A stretch of 64,000 bases of DNA, from contig NZ_JAVDXT010000001.1 in the NCBI RefSeq assembly GCF_031458075.1, positions 1,364,001-1,428,000 of the forward strand, read 5' to 3'. Positions 1 through 8,848 of the stretch are shown one piece after another. Numbering within the stretch: the stretch's first letter is position 1; every line of letters starts with the position of its first letter. The position numbers and the translations under genes are program-made. The stretch is from Rhodoferax_B ferrireducens_A (GTDB taxonomy: Bacteria > Pseudomonadota > Gammaproteobacteria > Burkholderiales > Burkholderiaceae_C). A model generated the notes under the pieces. That model was not told the origin of the DNA. It saw nothing but the letters and a program-made list of their open reading frames with translations, and made no database searches.

Positions 1-2
1 GC

Positions 3-194
3 GTGTGCGACAACGGATGCGGATTTTTGCTCCCACAGCAGGCCGAAAGCAAGGGCAGGGGCTTGCCCAATCAACGGCACCGCGCCCAGGCTATTGGTGC
101 GGAATTGGCTTGGGTGTCCAACAGCGCAGGGACTTGTCTTGCGTTGCGTCTCCCGGTACGGCGTCTGGTTAGCCGTCTGGACAAAGTTGAGTGA
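3..194 (+). CDS. Sensor histidine kinase, C-terminal fragment (5' truncated by window edge)
   Basis: Only the last 63 codons are present and the frame runs off the left edge. The residues match the ATP-binding end of a NarX/LuxR-type histidine kinase. A DNGCG motif (G1 box) is followed by GRGLPNQRHRAQAIGA, which fits the family pattern G-x-G-L-x-N-x-x-x-R-A, and then a closing beta segment ending LRLPV. This part of the protein binds ATP for autophosphorylation of an inner-membrane sensor. The sensory domain and the partner response regulator would lie to the left, so no signal can be named. The family call rests on a short stretch but the motifs are in the right order and spacing. Confidence 0.7.
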   Translation: MCDNGCGFLLPQQAESKGRGLPNQRHRAQAIGAELAWVSNSAGTCLALRLPVRRLVSRLDKVE

Positions 195-200
195 ACCGCC

Positions 201-347
201 ATGAAAAAGTATTTGCCTGAAATTCTGGCGCTGGGTGCGGCCGTGTTGATGGCGGTGTTCCTGTGGTTGTCGTATCCAGCGTTACCCCAGGCTGCAGACC
301 AGAACGTCTGTGTCCCACTCGACACGGTCTATGTCTGCCCCGACTGA
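201..347 (+). CDS. Small single-pass membrane protein (48 aa), unknown
   Basis: An ATG six bases after the histidine kinase stop opens a 48-codon frame. It begins MKKYLPEILALG, has one hydrophobic segment (about residues 6-24) and ends in a short polar tail with two cysteines (NVCVPL and YVCPD). Basic residues before the helix suggest the N-terminus stays inside and the cysteine tail reaches the periplasm. It sits between the kinase and an MFS gene on the same strand and is probably co-transcribed with the kinase. I do not recognise the family. The case for coding rests on the sensible topology, the tight spacing and normal codon use; no strong Shine-Dalgarno is visible. Confidence 0.45.
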   Translation: MKKYLPEILALGAAVLMAVFLWLSYPALPQAADQNVCVPLDTVYVCPD

Positions 348-356
348 CATCCTGAC

Positions 357-1661
357 ATGCAAACCAGCACTACGCGTCGCGCCGCCATCGCCCTCAGCCT
401 GGCCTACGCGCTGGCCATGTTTCACCGCACATCCTTCTCGGAGGTCTCCTCGATCCTCGGCCACGACGGCGCGCTGAGCACCGAATGCCTGGCCTGGATC
501 GGGTCGGCCTTTTTCTGGGTTTACCTCGGCTTTCAGATCCCAGCCGGCATCCTGGTCGACGCGGCCGGATCTCGGCGCGTGTCCGCCTGGGGCAGCGCGG
601 CCATGGCGATCGGAGCCGGTTTGTTCGCCTCGGCGAGCACCCCTTGGATGATGGCCGGCGCCCGAGGCCTGTGCGCCGCCGGGGCCGTGAGTGTCTTTCT
701 CGCCTTGATCTCCTACTGCAGCAAATCCTTTGGCAGCCATTCGAGCTCGGCGCTCGGTCGTGCCCTTCTCATCGGGAACATCGGCGGCGTCGCCTCCGGA
801 GCCCCACTCGAATTCGCCCTCGACCTGGTCGGCTGGCGCCAAGCGTGGTGGGCGTTGGCGGTGGGCTCTGCCATTGCCGGCCTGGCGACCCTGGTCCTCG
901 CGCCCAAGGACTCTCCGGGCGACAGCATCCGGACGGCGGCCCGCAAGGCTTTTCCGGCCTTCCTCGACTCTCTTCGCCACTCGGAGGTCTATCTCGCGGC
1001 CGGAGCCCTGGCGGGCCTGGCGGGCGCTTTCCACGCCTTCGCCGGCTTCGGAGCGCACCAACTCGCCCGCTCCCTCGGCATCGACAGCCAAGCCGCGGGC
1101 ATGGTGGTCTCGGCGATGGTTGGAGGTTTCGCCTTGGGCTCGCTGGCATGGGGCGGCATAGGCGACAAGGCCAAGGCCCGCAATAAGGTCGCTCGCCGAG
1201 TCCCTCTCGCCGCCTTCGCCCTGTGGGCATGGATACTCATTGCGCCGCCATCGAACCCTTGGCTACTCGGCTCGACCATGTTCACGGTGGGCTTTTTGTG
1301 CGCATGCTTTGGCAACGTCTACGCCATGCTCGACCAGCTGTCGGCCGGCAAAGCCCAAGGGGCCATCAAGGCCACCGCGAATTGCGGCATCGCCCTTGGT
1401 GCGGCCTTGGCGCAGGTCTCGCAGGGAATGCTCTCCGGCGAACTGGCGGCGCTGCCGTGCCTGGCTCTCGCCGCCCTTGGTGTGGCCTGCTGCTGGGCCT
1501 TGGCCAAGCGCTGCCGGATCGGCCAGACGGCGATGCGTGGCGGCGAGCCGTCCGACATCGCGGTTCCCTCGGAAGGGTTGGCGGATGTCTGCATGGGTGG
1601 ACCCGCTTGCCAGCCCCGCATCGCATGCGGCATTGCCGGCCCTGTACGTCCCACGTTCTGA
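357..1661 (+). CDS. MFS transporter
   Basis: The 434-residue protein has about twelve hydrophobic segments and an MFS-like loop after TM2 (GILVDAAGSRRVSAWG, resembling the G-x-x-x-D-R-x-G-R motif). The N-terminus is RRAAIALSLAYALAMFHRTS. The substrate cannot be read from sequence. The C-terminal 45 or so residues after the last helix are unusual for the family: cysteine- and glycine-rich, with no charged cytoplasmic tail. The ATG follows the 48-aa frame by nine bases with no strong ribosome site, so translation may be coupled to the upstream genes. By eye the gene uses CTC for leucine much more than its CTG-rich neighbours, a weak hint of separate origin. Confidence 0.75.
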   Translation: MQTSTTRRAAIALSLAYALAMFHRTSFSEVSSILGHDGALSTECLAWIGSAFFWVYLGFQIPAGILVDAAGSRRVSAWGSAAMAIGAGLFASASTPWMMAGARGLCAAGAVSVFLALISYCSKSFGSHSSSALGRALLIGNIGGVASGAPLEFALDLVGWRQAWWALAVGSAIAGLATLVLAPKDSPGDSIRTAARKAFPAFLDSLRHSEVYLAAGALAGLAGAFHAFAGFGAHQLARSLGIDSQAAGMVVSAMVGGFALGSLAWGGIGDKAKARNKVARRVPLAAFALWAWILIAPPSNPWLLGSTMFTVGFLCACFGNVYAMLDQLSAGKAQGAIKATANCGIALGAALAQVSQGMLSGELAALPCLALAALGVACCWALAKRCRIGQTAMRGGEPSDIAVPSEGLADVCMGGPACQPRIACGIAGPVRPTF

Positions 1662-1676
1662 AGGAAGACCGCAAGC

Positions 1677-1799
1677 ATGCATTCGCCGGCTGAAATCGGG
1701 CTGGGTGTTCTGCTGTGCATGCTGGGGCCGCCGGTCGGCAGCGCTGCGGCTTTGGCGGCGTTGATCGGTGGTTCGGCGGTGCAACAGGAATACGATTAA
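1677..1799 (+). CDS. Possible 40-aa hydrophobic small protein
   Basis: A 40-codon frame starts 15 bases after the MFS stop with a GGAAG sequence about ten bases upstream. It reads MHSPAEIGLGVLLCMLGPPV and continues with an Ala/Gly-rich hydrophobic stretch, ending VQQEYD. It could be one short membrane helix. It stops four bases before the first copy of the dispersed hairpin repeat. I recognise no family. Length and composition make it only a candidate, and it could be non-coding sequence between the MFS gene and the repeat. Confidence 0.3.
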   Translation: MHSPAEIGLGVLLCMLGPPVGSAAALAALIGGSAVQQEYD

Positions 1800-1802
1800 T
1801 TT

Positions 1803-1856
1803 TCAAAAATGATAGCTGCTCGTGCAGGTGCAGAATGCACTGGAGGCCTATTTTTT
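1803..1856 (+). repeat. Dispersed hairpin repeat, copy 1 (forward)
   Basis: The copy carries the family's landmarks in order: ATAGCTGCT, an interrupted inverted repeat around TGCAGGTGCAGAATGCA, CTGGAGGC and a T-run. Its CTGGAGG lies about ten bases before the ATG of the next gene and can act as that gene's ribosome binding site. Confidence 0.75.
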
Positions 1857-2288
1857 ATGAAAACCATGCAAACCCTTCCCATCCGCCTGCCCCCCGGCCA
1901 GGACCTGCGCCAAGCCCTGGAAGCCGCCGTGCGCAGCCAGAATTGCCGTGCCGCCTTCGTGCTCTCCGGCATAGGCAGCCTGTCCACCGCCGGCCTGCGT
2001 TTTGCTGGCGCGGATCAGCCGCAACGCCTGGTGGGCGATAGCGAAATCCTCAGCCTGTCGGGCACCATAGCCTTCGACGGCCAGCACAGCAGCTCGCACC
2101 TGCACATGGCACTGTCCACCGCCACCGGCGCGGTGTTGGGCGGCCATGTGGCGGCGGGCTGCATCGTGCGGACCACGGCCGAGGTGTTGCTGGCACTGCT
2201 ACCCGAGTGGGAGTTTGCGCGCGAGCCGGATGCGGTGACGGGCTATGACGAGCTGGTGGTGCGGCGGCTCTTGGACCATCAAAAATAA
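1857..2288 (+). CDS. PPC/DUF296 domain protein
   Basis: The 143-residue protein is almost entirely one PPC (plant and prokaryote conserved, DUF296) domain. Typical features are VLSGIGSLSTAGLRF near residues 35-50, then HLHMALSTATGAVLGGHV and GCIVRTTAEVLL. The His-x-His and Gly-Gly-His residues are the conserved core. Bacterial stand-alone PPC proteins form trimers; their biochemical role is unsettled, and the DNA-binding role known in plants comes from a separate AT-hook that is absent here. The start is the ATG after the repeat's GGAGG; a second ATG lies three codons in. The last codons and the stop fall at the edge of the second repeat copy. Confidence 0.8.
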   Translation: MKTMQTLPIRLPPGQDLRQALEAAVRSQNCRAAFVLSGIGSLSTAGLRFAGADQPQRLVGDSEILSLSGTIAFDGQHSSSHLHMALSTATGAVLGGHVAAGCIVRTTAEVLLALLPEWEFAREPDAVTGYDELVVRRLLDHQK

Positions 2289-2333
2289 TAGCTGCTGGTG
2301 CAGATATCGTCTGCACCAGCAACTATTTTTTCT
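2281..2333 (+). repeat. Dispersed hairpin repeat, copy 2, terminator-like
   Basis: An 11-bp perfect inverted repeat, GCTGGTGCAGA and TCTGCACCAGC around a 5-base loop, is followed by AACTATTTTTTC. It overlaps the stop codon of the PPC gene and has the form of a Rho-independent terminator for it. The flanking ATAATAGCTGCT places it in the same repeat family as the other copies. Confidence 0.8.
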
Positions 2334-2428
2334 TATAAAAGTCGTGCGCAGTGGGACGACCGTGGCGCATTGATAATCGCCGGCATGGCAGGCTTATCTC
2401 CCTACCCCTTCAGCAAGGATTTGCAGCG

Positions 2429-3550
2429 TTGAAAACTCTGGTACTCGGGGGCTACGGCAATTTTGGCGCACGCATTTGTCGGGCATTGGCGGGCGATGCA
2501 TCCATCCAACTGCTGGTGGGTGGGCGTGATGTGCAGCGCGCCCGCGCTTTAGCCGGGGAACTTGGCCATGGCGCCCAGGGTGTTGCTATAGACCACACGG
2601 CTGCGAATTTCGCGCAGAGCTTGCGTGCGCTCGGCGTGGAACTGTTGATCCACACCGCCGGGCCATTTCAGCAGCAAGACTATGCCGTGGCCCAAGCCGC
2701 AGCGGAGGCGGGCGCGCATTATCTGGACCTGGCCGATGGCCGTCGCTTTGTCTGCGACTTTTCTACAGCGCTGCAGGCGCGGTTTCAGGCTGCTGGGCGT
2801 ACCGCGGTGTCTGGGGCCAGCACGGTGCCGGCTTTGTCTTCCGCGGTGGTAGAGCATCTGTGCCAGGGCTGGCAGCGTATCGATACGATAGATATTTGCA
2901 TCGCCCCGGCCCAAACCGCACCCCGGGGCAAGGCCACGCTGGCGGGGGTGTTGAGCTATTGCGGCGAGCCGATTTCCGTATGGAGCGGCGGGCAATGGCG
3001 TTCGATGCGTGGCTGGGGCCAGCTGACGCCAGTGCGGTTCGCCCGCCTGAGCCCTCGCCTGGGGGCATTGTGCGACATCCCCGATCTGGAGCTGTTTCCT
3101 GCACGGTACGGCGTGGCGCAGCGCGTGATGTTCCGCGCAGCGTTAGAGGTGGGGCTGGCCCAGCGCGCATTTGCCGTGTTGGCGGCCTTGCGTAGTTGGC
3201 GCCTGATGCCACAGCCCGCCGTGCTGGCGGGCCTGCTGAACCGGACCGCTACGTTGCTGGACTTCATGGGTACAGCACTGGGTGGCATGGTGGTGCGGGT
3301 GCAGGGGCTGAATGGGGCTGGGCAAGCAGCCCGCCGCGCCTGGCATATCGCCGCCGATAACGACCATGGCCCTGAAATCCCTTGCATGGCGGCCATCTTG
3401 CTGGCCCGGCGGCTGGCCCGCGCCGAGCCGATGCCGGTGGGCGCGATGCCCTGCATGGGCTTGCTGAAGCTGGAAGAGTTCGGCTCCGAGTTCGTGCGTT
3501 GGGGCATGGTGACGGAGATAGTCGCAGAGGGTGTTGCGTATGGTGCATAA
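2429..3550 (+). CDS. Saccharopine-dehydrogenase-like NAD(P)-binding protein
   Basis: The N-terminus LKTLVLGGYGNFGARICRAL is a Rossmann dinucleotide-binding fold (G-G-x-G-x-x-G), followed by HTAGPFQQQDY and a substrate-domain stretch around VSGASTVPALSSAVVEHL, as in saccharopine dehydrogenase-like reductases. The substrate is unknown; the lysine pathway is unlikely from context. I place the start at the TTG at 2429, which begins the fold and has AAGGAT nine bases upstream. An in-frame start at 2351 would add 26 unlikely residues overlapping the repeat's flank. It heads an operon of four overlapping genes ending in two membrane proteins. Confidence 0.75.
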   Translation: MKTLVLGGYGNFGARICRALAGDASIQLLVGGRDVQRARALAGELGHGAQGVAIDHTAANFAQSLRALGVELLIHTAGPFQQQDYAVAQAAAEAGAHYLDLADGRRFVCDFSTALQARFQAAGRTAVSGASTVPALSSAVVEHLCQGWQRIDTIDICIAPAQTAPRGKATLAGVLSYCGEPISVWSGGQWRSMRGWGQLTPVRFARLSPRLGALCDIPDLELFPARYGVAQRVMFRAALEVGLAQRAFAVLAALRSWRLMPQPAVLAGLLNRTATLLDFMGTALGGMVVRVQGLNGAGQAARRAWHIAADNDHGPEIPCMAAILLARRLARAEPMPVGAMPCMGLLKLEEFGSEFVRWGMVTEIVAEGVAYGA

Positions 3551-4067
3551 AAAGCTGGAATTTCCCATGCCCGCCAGCCTGGACGTGGTGTTTGATGCGT
3601 TCCACTACCACCAGTGGCGCGCGCGCTGGGATTCTTTGGTGAGTGCGACCCATGTCGTGGGTGGTGCGCCGTGCCCCTACAAAGGTGCGGTTACGGAGAA
3701 CGCCGGCGCGGGCATGCTGCGCAGCCTGTCCATGCGCACGCAGTTTGTTTCTTACGACCGACCGCATGTGGCTGCGGCCGCGATGGTGGGCCAGGCTTTT
3801 CCGTTCACGCAGTGGGCCGCTTCAATGCGGCACCGGGCTACGGCCCCGCAGGAGTCTGTGCTGGTCTACACCTACACATTCGAGGTGGGACCTGCCGCGC
3901 TACGCTGGCTGCTCGGTCCCTTGGTCGCACTGGTATTTGCCCAGCAGACACGCCGGCGTTTTGCCAGGTTGCAAAACTTTCTGGCACTGCATGCCGAAGA
4001 GGTGCGGCTGTGGCAGCAACGGGATACCGTGGCGCCTACCCATGGCGCAGAGGCAGGTGTGGCATGA
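3540..4067 (+). CDS. SRPBCC (START/polyketide-cyclase-like) protein
   Basis: The 175-residue protein opens MVHKKLEFPMPASLDVVFDA, a typical first strand and helix of the SRPBCC ligand-binding fold, with RARWDSLV further on. Such proteins bind hydrophobic ligands in a deep pocket; the ligand is not predictable. The ATG overlaps the stop of the upstream reductase and has GAGGG about eight bases before it. The stop overlaps the next ATG. This translational coupling suggests the four gene products work together. A hydrophobic stretch near residues 122-138 (ALRWLLGPLVALVFA) could associate with the membrane. Confidence 0.65.
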   Translation: MVHKKLEFPMPASLDVVFDAFHYHQWRARWDSLVSATHVVGGAPCPYKGAVTENAGAGMLRSLSMRTQFVSYDRPHVAAAAMVGQAFPFTQWAASMRHRATAPQESVLVYTYTFEVGPAALRWLLGPLVALVFAQQTRRRFARLQNFLALHAEEVRLWQQRDTVAPTHGAEAGVA

Positions 4068-4435
4068 CACTCTCTATGAAAGAAGTTGCCGCATTGCGCT
4101 ACAGCCTTGTATTCGTCTGGTTGGCCACGGCGTTGGCGAGCGTGTGGGAGTTGCATGGCCAAAGTCTGAGCCTGTTGACGGCTGCGGGCTTGCACAACCC
4201 GCTGCTGGCGCAGGCCCTGATCCTGGGCGGCGCCGGAGTTGACGTAGTAGTGGCCCTGGCCATGCTCATGAAGCCTGTACGCGCAAGCTACTGGGCTGCC
4301 TTGGTCCTTATGCTGGCGATGACTTTGGTGGCCACGGTATTTGACCCGTCCTTGTGGCTACACCCTTTGGGGCCGCTGACCAAGAACCTGCCGATGGCCG
4401 TCATTCTGTGGGTGTTGGCAAAGGTGCGCGCATGA
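4064..4435 (+). CDS. DoxX-like small integral membrane protein
   Basis: The 123-residue protein has four hydrophobic helices, starting with YSLVFVWLATALASVWELHG, the usual opening of DoxX-like (DoxX_3) proteins. It contains PLLAQALILGGAGVDVVVAL in the second helix and ends near the last helix. Members are inner-membrane four-helix proteins of mostly unknown role. The ATG overlaps the upstream stop and the stop overlaps the downstream ATG (ATGA), so it is translated as part of the four-gene operon. Confidence 0.7.
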   Translation: MTLSMKEVAALRYSLVFVWLATALASVWELHGQSLSLLTAAGLHNPLLAQALILGGAGVDVVVALAMLMKPVRASYWAALVLMLAMTLVATVFDPSLWLHPLGPLTKNLPMAVILWVLAKVRA

Positions 4436-4908
4436 ACTGGTACATGACTTTGAAGTGGCTGCATGTGCTGTCCAGCGTGGTGCTGGTAGGTACCGGCTTT
4501 GGTTCGGCTTTTTATTTCTTTTTCATCAACCGCACGCGCAACCTGGTCGCGCAGGCCGAAGTGGTGAAGCTGGTGGTGCGGGCCGACTGGTGGTTCACCA
4601 CGCCCACGGTGGTGATCCAGCCGGCCACGGGTTTGCTGATGGCGCACCTGGCGGGCTGGCCTCTGGCTACCCCGTGGTTGGCCTGGTCGTTGGGCTTGTT
4701 TGTGCTGGCCGGGGTGTGCTGGTTGCCCGTGGTGTGGTTGCAGATCCAGATGGCGCGGCTCGCACAGCAGGCAATGGATGAAGAGACTGTGCTGCCCGCA
4801 CTGTATTGGCGCTACACCCGGTGGTGGGAGGCCTTGGGTTACCCGGCATTCGTTGCCATGGTGGGTGTTTTTTACCTGATGGTGGCGAAGCCGGCGTCTA
4901 TTTTCTAG
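4432..4908 (+). CDS. DUF2269 integral membrane protein
   Basis: The 158-residue protein begins MNWYMTLKWLHVLSSVVLVG, a pattern common to DUF2269 proteins, with W and H in the first helix. Four transmembrane segments follow, with PTVVIQPATGLLMA in the second and LGYPAFVAMVGVFYLMVAK in the last. The conserved helix-1 histidine could ligate haem or a metal, but that is inference. It is the last gene of the operon and overlaps the DoxX-like gene by four bases. It converges with the hydrolase on the other strand, with only 41 bases between the two stops. Confidence 0.75.
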   Translation: MNWYMTLKWLHVLSSVVLVGTGFGSAFYFFFINRTRNLVAQAEVVKLVVRADWWFTTPTVVIQPATGLLMAHLAGWPLATPWLAWSLGLFVLAGVCWLPVVWLQIQMARLAQQAMDEETVLPALYWRYTRWWEALGYPAFVAMVGVFYLMVAKPASIF

Positions 4909-4949
4909 AAGCTCCGGGTTTGTACTTTAGTGGGTAGTGGATGGCTGGG

Positions 4950-6329
4950 CTACGGCGCCCCCACACTCCCCAGAAACTGCTGTATCTCCCCCACCATCCG
5001 GTCAAAGTAGGGGTTGAAGGTGAGCCGGCGCAAGGCGGTGTCGGTGGGGAAGTTCTTGGGCAGGGCTTCGCCGTATTGCACGGCGGCGGTGGACTGGGTG
5101 CTGCAGGCGGCAGCGCGCATTTGCGGGGTGATGCAGGCGCAGAAGGCCGGGCTGGCGTCCAGGGGCTGCACGGTGTAGCGCATGCACTGGGCGTAGGCGC
5201 CGCCAGGGCCGTAGTGGCGGTTGGACGGGGCGATGGTGGTGGCGGTGTGGGCGATGTCGACGATGCTCTGTGCGGGCAGCACGGCGTCCACCACGGTGAC
5301 CCTGGCATCCACCAGGGCGGCTTGGACGGCGTCGTCGCTGCTGGCTTTGCCTTGCGGGGCGGCCAGCAGCATGCGGTTGCGCGGGTCGGTGCTGCGCAAG
5401 AAGGCCTGGATGCTGTCTTTGGCGTTGACCGTGGCGTCGTTGCGGCTGAGTGCCATGTACACCGGTACCGGGATCGGCGCCTGCTCCAGCAGGGCTTCCA
5501 GCGCGTTGTCTAGCCGTACCACCTGGTAGCCGGCGTTCAGCGGAAAGGATTCGTACTTGGCGAAGTCCTGGTCCAGGTGCTGGCTGAGCCAGCGTTTGTA
5601 GCCGGTGATGTCGACCAGCCGGGCCAGGATGTCCGGCAGGGTGCTGAGCCGGGTGATGAAGCCGGTGGGCCGCACCACCGGCGACAGCAGCACCAGGCTG
5701 GCCAGCGGCACCCTTGGCTGCAATTCCTGCTGGTGGTAGGCCCAGTAGATGCCGAGCGCGCCGCCGGTCGAATAACCGACGAGGTGCACGCGCGCGGCGG
5801 CGCCAGCGAAGCTGCGCAGGCCGTAGCCGGTGGCTGCTACCCAGTCTTCGTAGCGCACGCGCAGCAGGTCGCCGGGGGTGGTGGCATTGCCGGGCAACAG
5901 CAGGCTGCGCACCAGTACGCAGCGGCCGGCGGCGATGGGCTGGCGTGACAGCATGTCGCCCAGGTCGCGCACCAGGTAGGGCGAATCGCTGAGGCCGTGG
6001 ACCAGCAGGATGCCGTCGGTATTGCCGGCGCTGCAGTTCTGGCCTTGCAGTGGCCATTCGCGCGGGCCGACGGCGCGGGCCAGGGGCTCGTCGGGCAGCG
6101 GCGTGCCAGGGGGCAGGGCGTAGTGGTAGCGGGCGATGCCATCCTGCGCGTCCTGCAGGTAGCGGCTGAAGGGCTTGTCCTTGCCGCTGGCGTCTTTCCA
6201 CGGGTGCAGCGGGGCGCCAGAGTGGGGCTGGAAGCGGTCGGCATACGGCGTCTGCGCCAGGGCGGGCGGGGCGGCCAGTAGCAGGCCGGCGAGGGCGGCG
6301 AGCAGGGCTGGCCAAGGGTATCTGTACAT
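4950..6329 (-). CDS. Secreted alpha/beta hydrolase (esterase/lipase-like)
   Basis: The 459-residue protein starts with a signal peptide (MYRYPWPALLAALAGLLLAA, cleavage near ALA-Q), so it is periplasmic or exported. An oxyanion-type motif HGLSDSPY (near residue 108) and the nucleophile elbow GYSTGG (near residue 183) mark the alpha/beta-hydrolase fold. The acid and histidine are less certain. Its C-terminal third holds several cysteines (QCMRY, FCACITPQ, AACS) that could form disulfides. The ATG at 6329 has AAGGAAA eight bases upstream; a longer frame exists but has no signal peptide. It diverges from the MazG-like gene across 62 bases. The substrate is unknown. Confidence 0.75.
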   Translation of the reverse strand: MYRYPWPALLAALAGLLLAAPPALAQTPYADRFQPHSGAPLHPWKDASGKDKPFSRYLQDAQDGIARYHYALPPGTPLPDEPLARAVGPREWPLQGQNCSAGNTDGILLVHGLSDSPYLVRDLGDMLSRQPIAAGRCVLVRSLLLPGNATTPGDLLRVRYEDWVAATGYGLRSFAGAAARVHLVGYSTGGALGIYWAYHQQELQPRVPLASLVLLSPVVRPTGFITRLSTLPDILARLVDITGYKRWLSQHLDQDFAKYESFPLNAGYQVVRLDNALEALLEQAPIPVPVYMALSRNDATVNAKDSIQAFLRSTDPRNRMLLAAPQGKASSDDAVQAALVDARVTVVDAVLPAQSIVDIAHTATTIAPSNRHYGPGGAYAQCMRYTVQPLDASPAFCACITPQMRAAACSTQSTAAVQYGEALPKNFPTDTALRRLTFNPYFDRMVGEIQQFLGSVGAP

Positions 6330-6391
6330 CAAGGATTTCCTTTTATCCGTCGGCCCAAGAGGGTGGCCGCCGATCCAGGCCAAAATTCTGC

Positions 6392-6706
6392 ATGACCAAC
6401 GATATCTCTTCCCTGACCCAGGCCTTGCGCGATTTTGCCGCTGCGCGCAACTGGGCACCGTTCCATTCGCCCAAGAACCTGGCCTCGGCCTTGAGTGTGG
6501 AGGCGGCCGAGCTGCTCGAGCATTTTCAGTGGCTGACCGAGGAGCAGAGCCGCAATTTGGCCGCCGACCAGCGGGCCGAGGTGGGCGCAGAGGCAGCCGA
6601 TGTGCTGCTGTACCTGCTGCAGCTGTGCGACCAGCTGGGCATCGACCTGCTGGAGGCCGCGCGGCTGAAGATGCTGGTGAATGCCCAGAAGTACCCGGTT
6701 GCTTGA
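6392..6706 (+). CDS. MazG-like nucleotide pyrophosphohydrolase
   Basis: The 104-residue protein matches the MazG/RS21-C6 (dCTPase-like) fold. KNLASALSVEAAELLEHFQW carries the first E-x-x-E metal-binding pair and EVGAEAADVLLYLLQLCDQL the second (E-x-x-D). Family members hydrolyse non-canonical or excess NTPs/dNTPs to monophosphate and pyrophosphate with Mg2+, a house-cleaning role in the cytoplasm. The length is that of a single-domain member. It is transcribed divergently from the hydrolase and ends just before repeat copy 3. Confidence 0.85.
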   Translation: MTNDISSLTQALRDFAAARNWAPFHSPKNLASALSVEAAELLEHFQWLTEEQSRNLAADQRAEVGAEAADVLLYLLQLCDQLGIDLLEAARLKMLVNAQKYPVA

Positions 6707-6707
6707 T

Positions 6708-6765
6708 TTGCTATTGAAAGCGTAGCTGCTTGCGCTGGTATTACCTGCGCCAGAGCCACTTTTTG
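6708..6765 (+). repeat. Dispersed hairpin repeat, copy 3 (forward)
   Basis: The sequence TTGCTATTGAAAGCGTAGC is followed by a TGCGC..GCGCCAGAG hairpin and CACTTTTTG. It lies between the convergent MazG-like and sigma-54 regulator genes, a suitable place for a terminator of the + strand gene. Confidence 0.75.
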
Positions 6766-6772
6766 TATAAAT

Positions 6773-8611
<1,839 letters not shown>

Positions 8612-8620
8612 CAAATGCTC

Positions 8621-8637
8621 AAATTTGATTCAAATTT
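8621..8637. promoter_or_regulatory. Perfect 17-bp palindrome, candidate activator site
   Basis: AAATTTGA-T-TCAAATTT is a perfect inverted repeat ten bases upstream of the regulator's start. It lies about 150 bases upstream of the sigma-54 promoter of the divergent operon, a usual distance for an enhancer-type site. Its core resembles the TTGATCAA-type half sites of XylR/DmpR-family activators. It could serve both activation and autoregulation. Confidence 0.5.
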
Positions 8638-8770
8638 ATAAGCAAATGGTGAAAAACCTAGCGAGGGATTTCCCTTTGTTGCGCTGCGGTAAAGCGGCCT
8701 AGGGTATGTCCCTAATTCTCCTGTGGAAGACGGCCCTGGAAACGGGGCGATTGGGGTGCGCCAGGCGCGG

Positions 8771-8787
8771 CTGGTCCGTGCATTGCA
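8771..8787 (+). promoter_or_regulatory. Sigma-54 (-24/-12) promoter
   Basis: CTGGTCCGTGCATTGCA fits the consensus TGGCAC-N5-TTGCA, with GG at 8773-8774 and GC at 8785-8786, exactly 12 bases apart. Transcription would start near 8798, about 50 bases before the aldehyde dehydrogenase ATG. The adjacent gene encodes a sigma-54 activator, which strongly supports the reading. Confidence 0.75.
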
Positions 8788-8848
8788 ATAAATCAGTGTG
8801 CCACCGCAAAAGTGGCGAACTGATCAACCAATCGAAAGGACGTTACCC

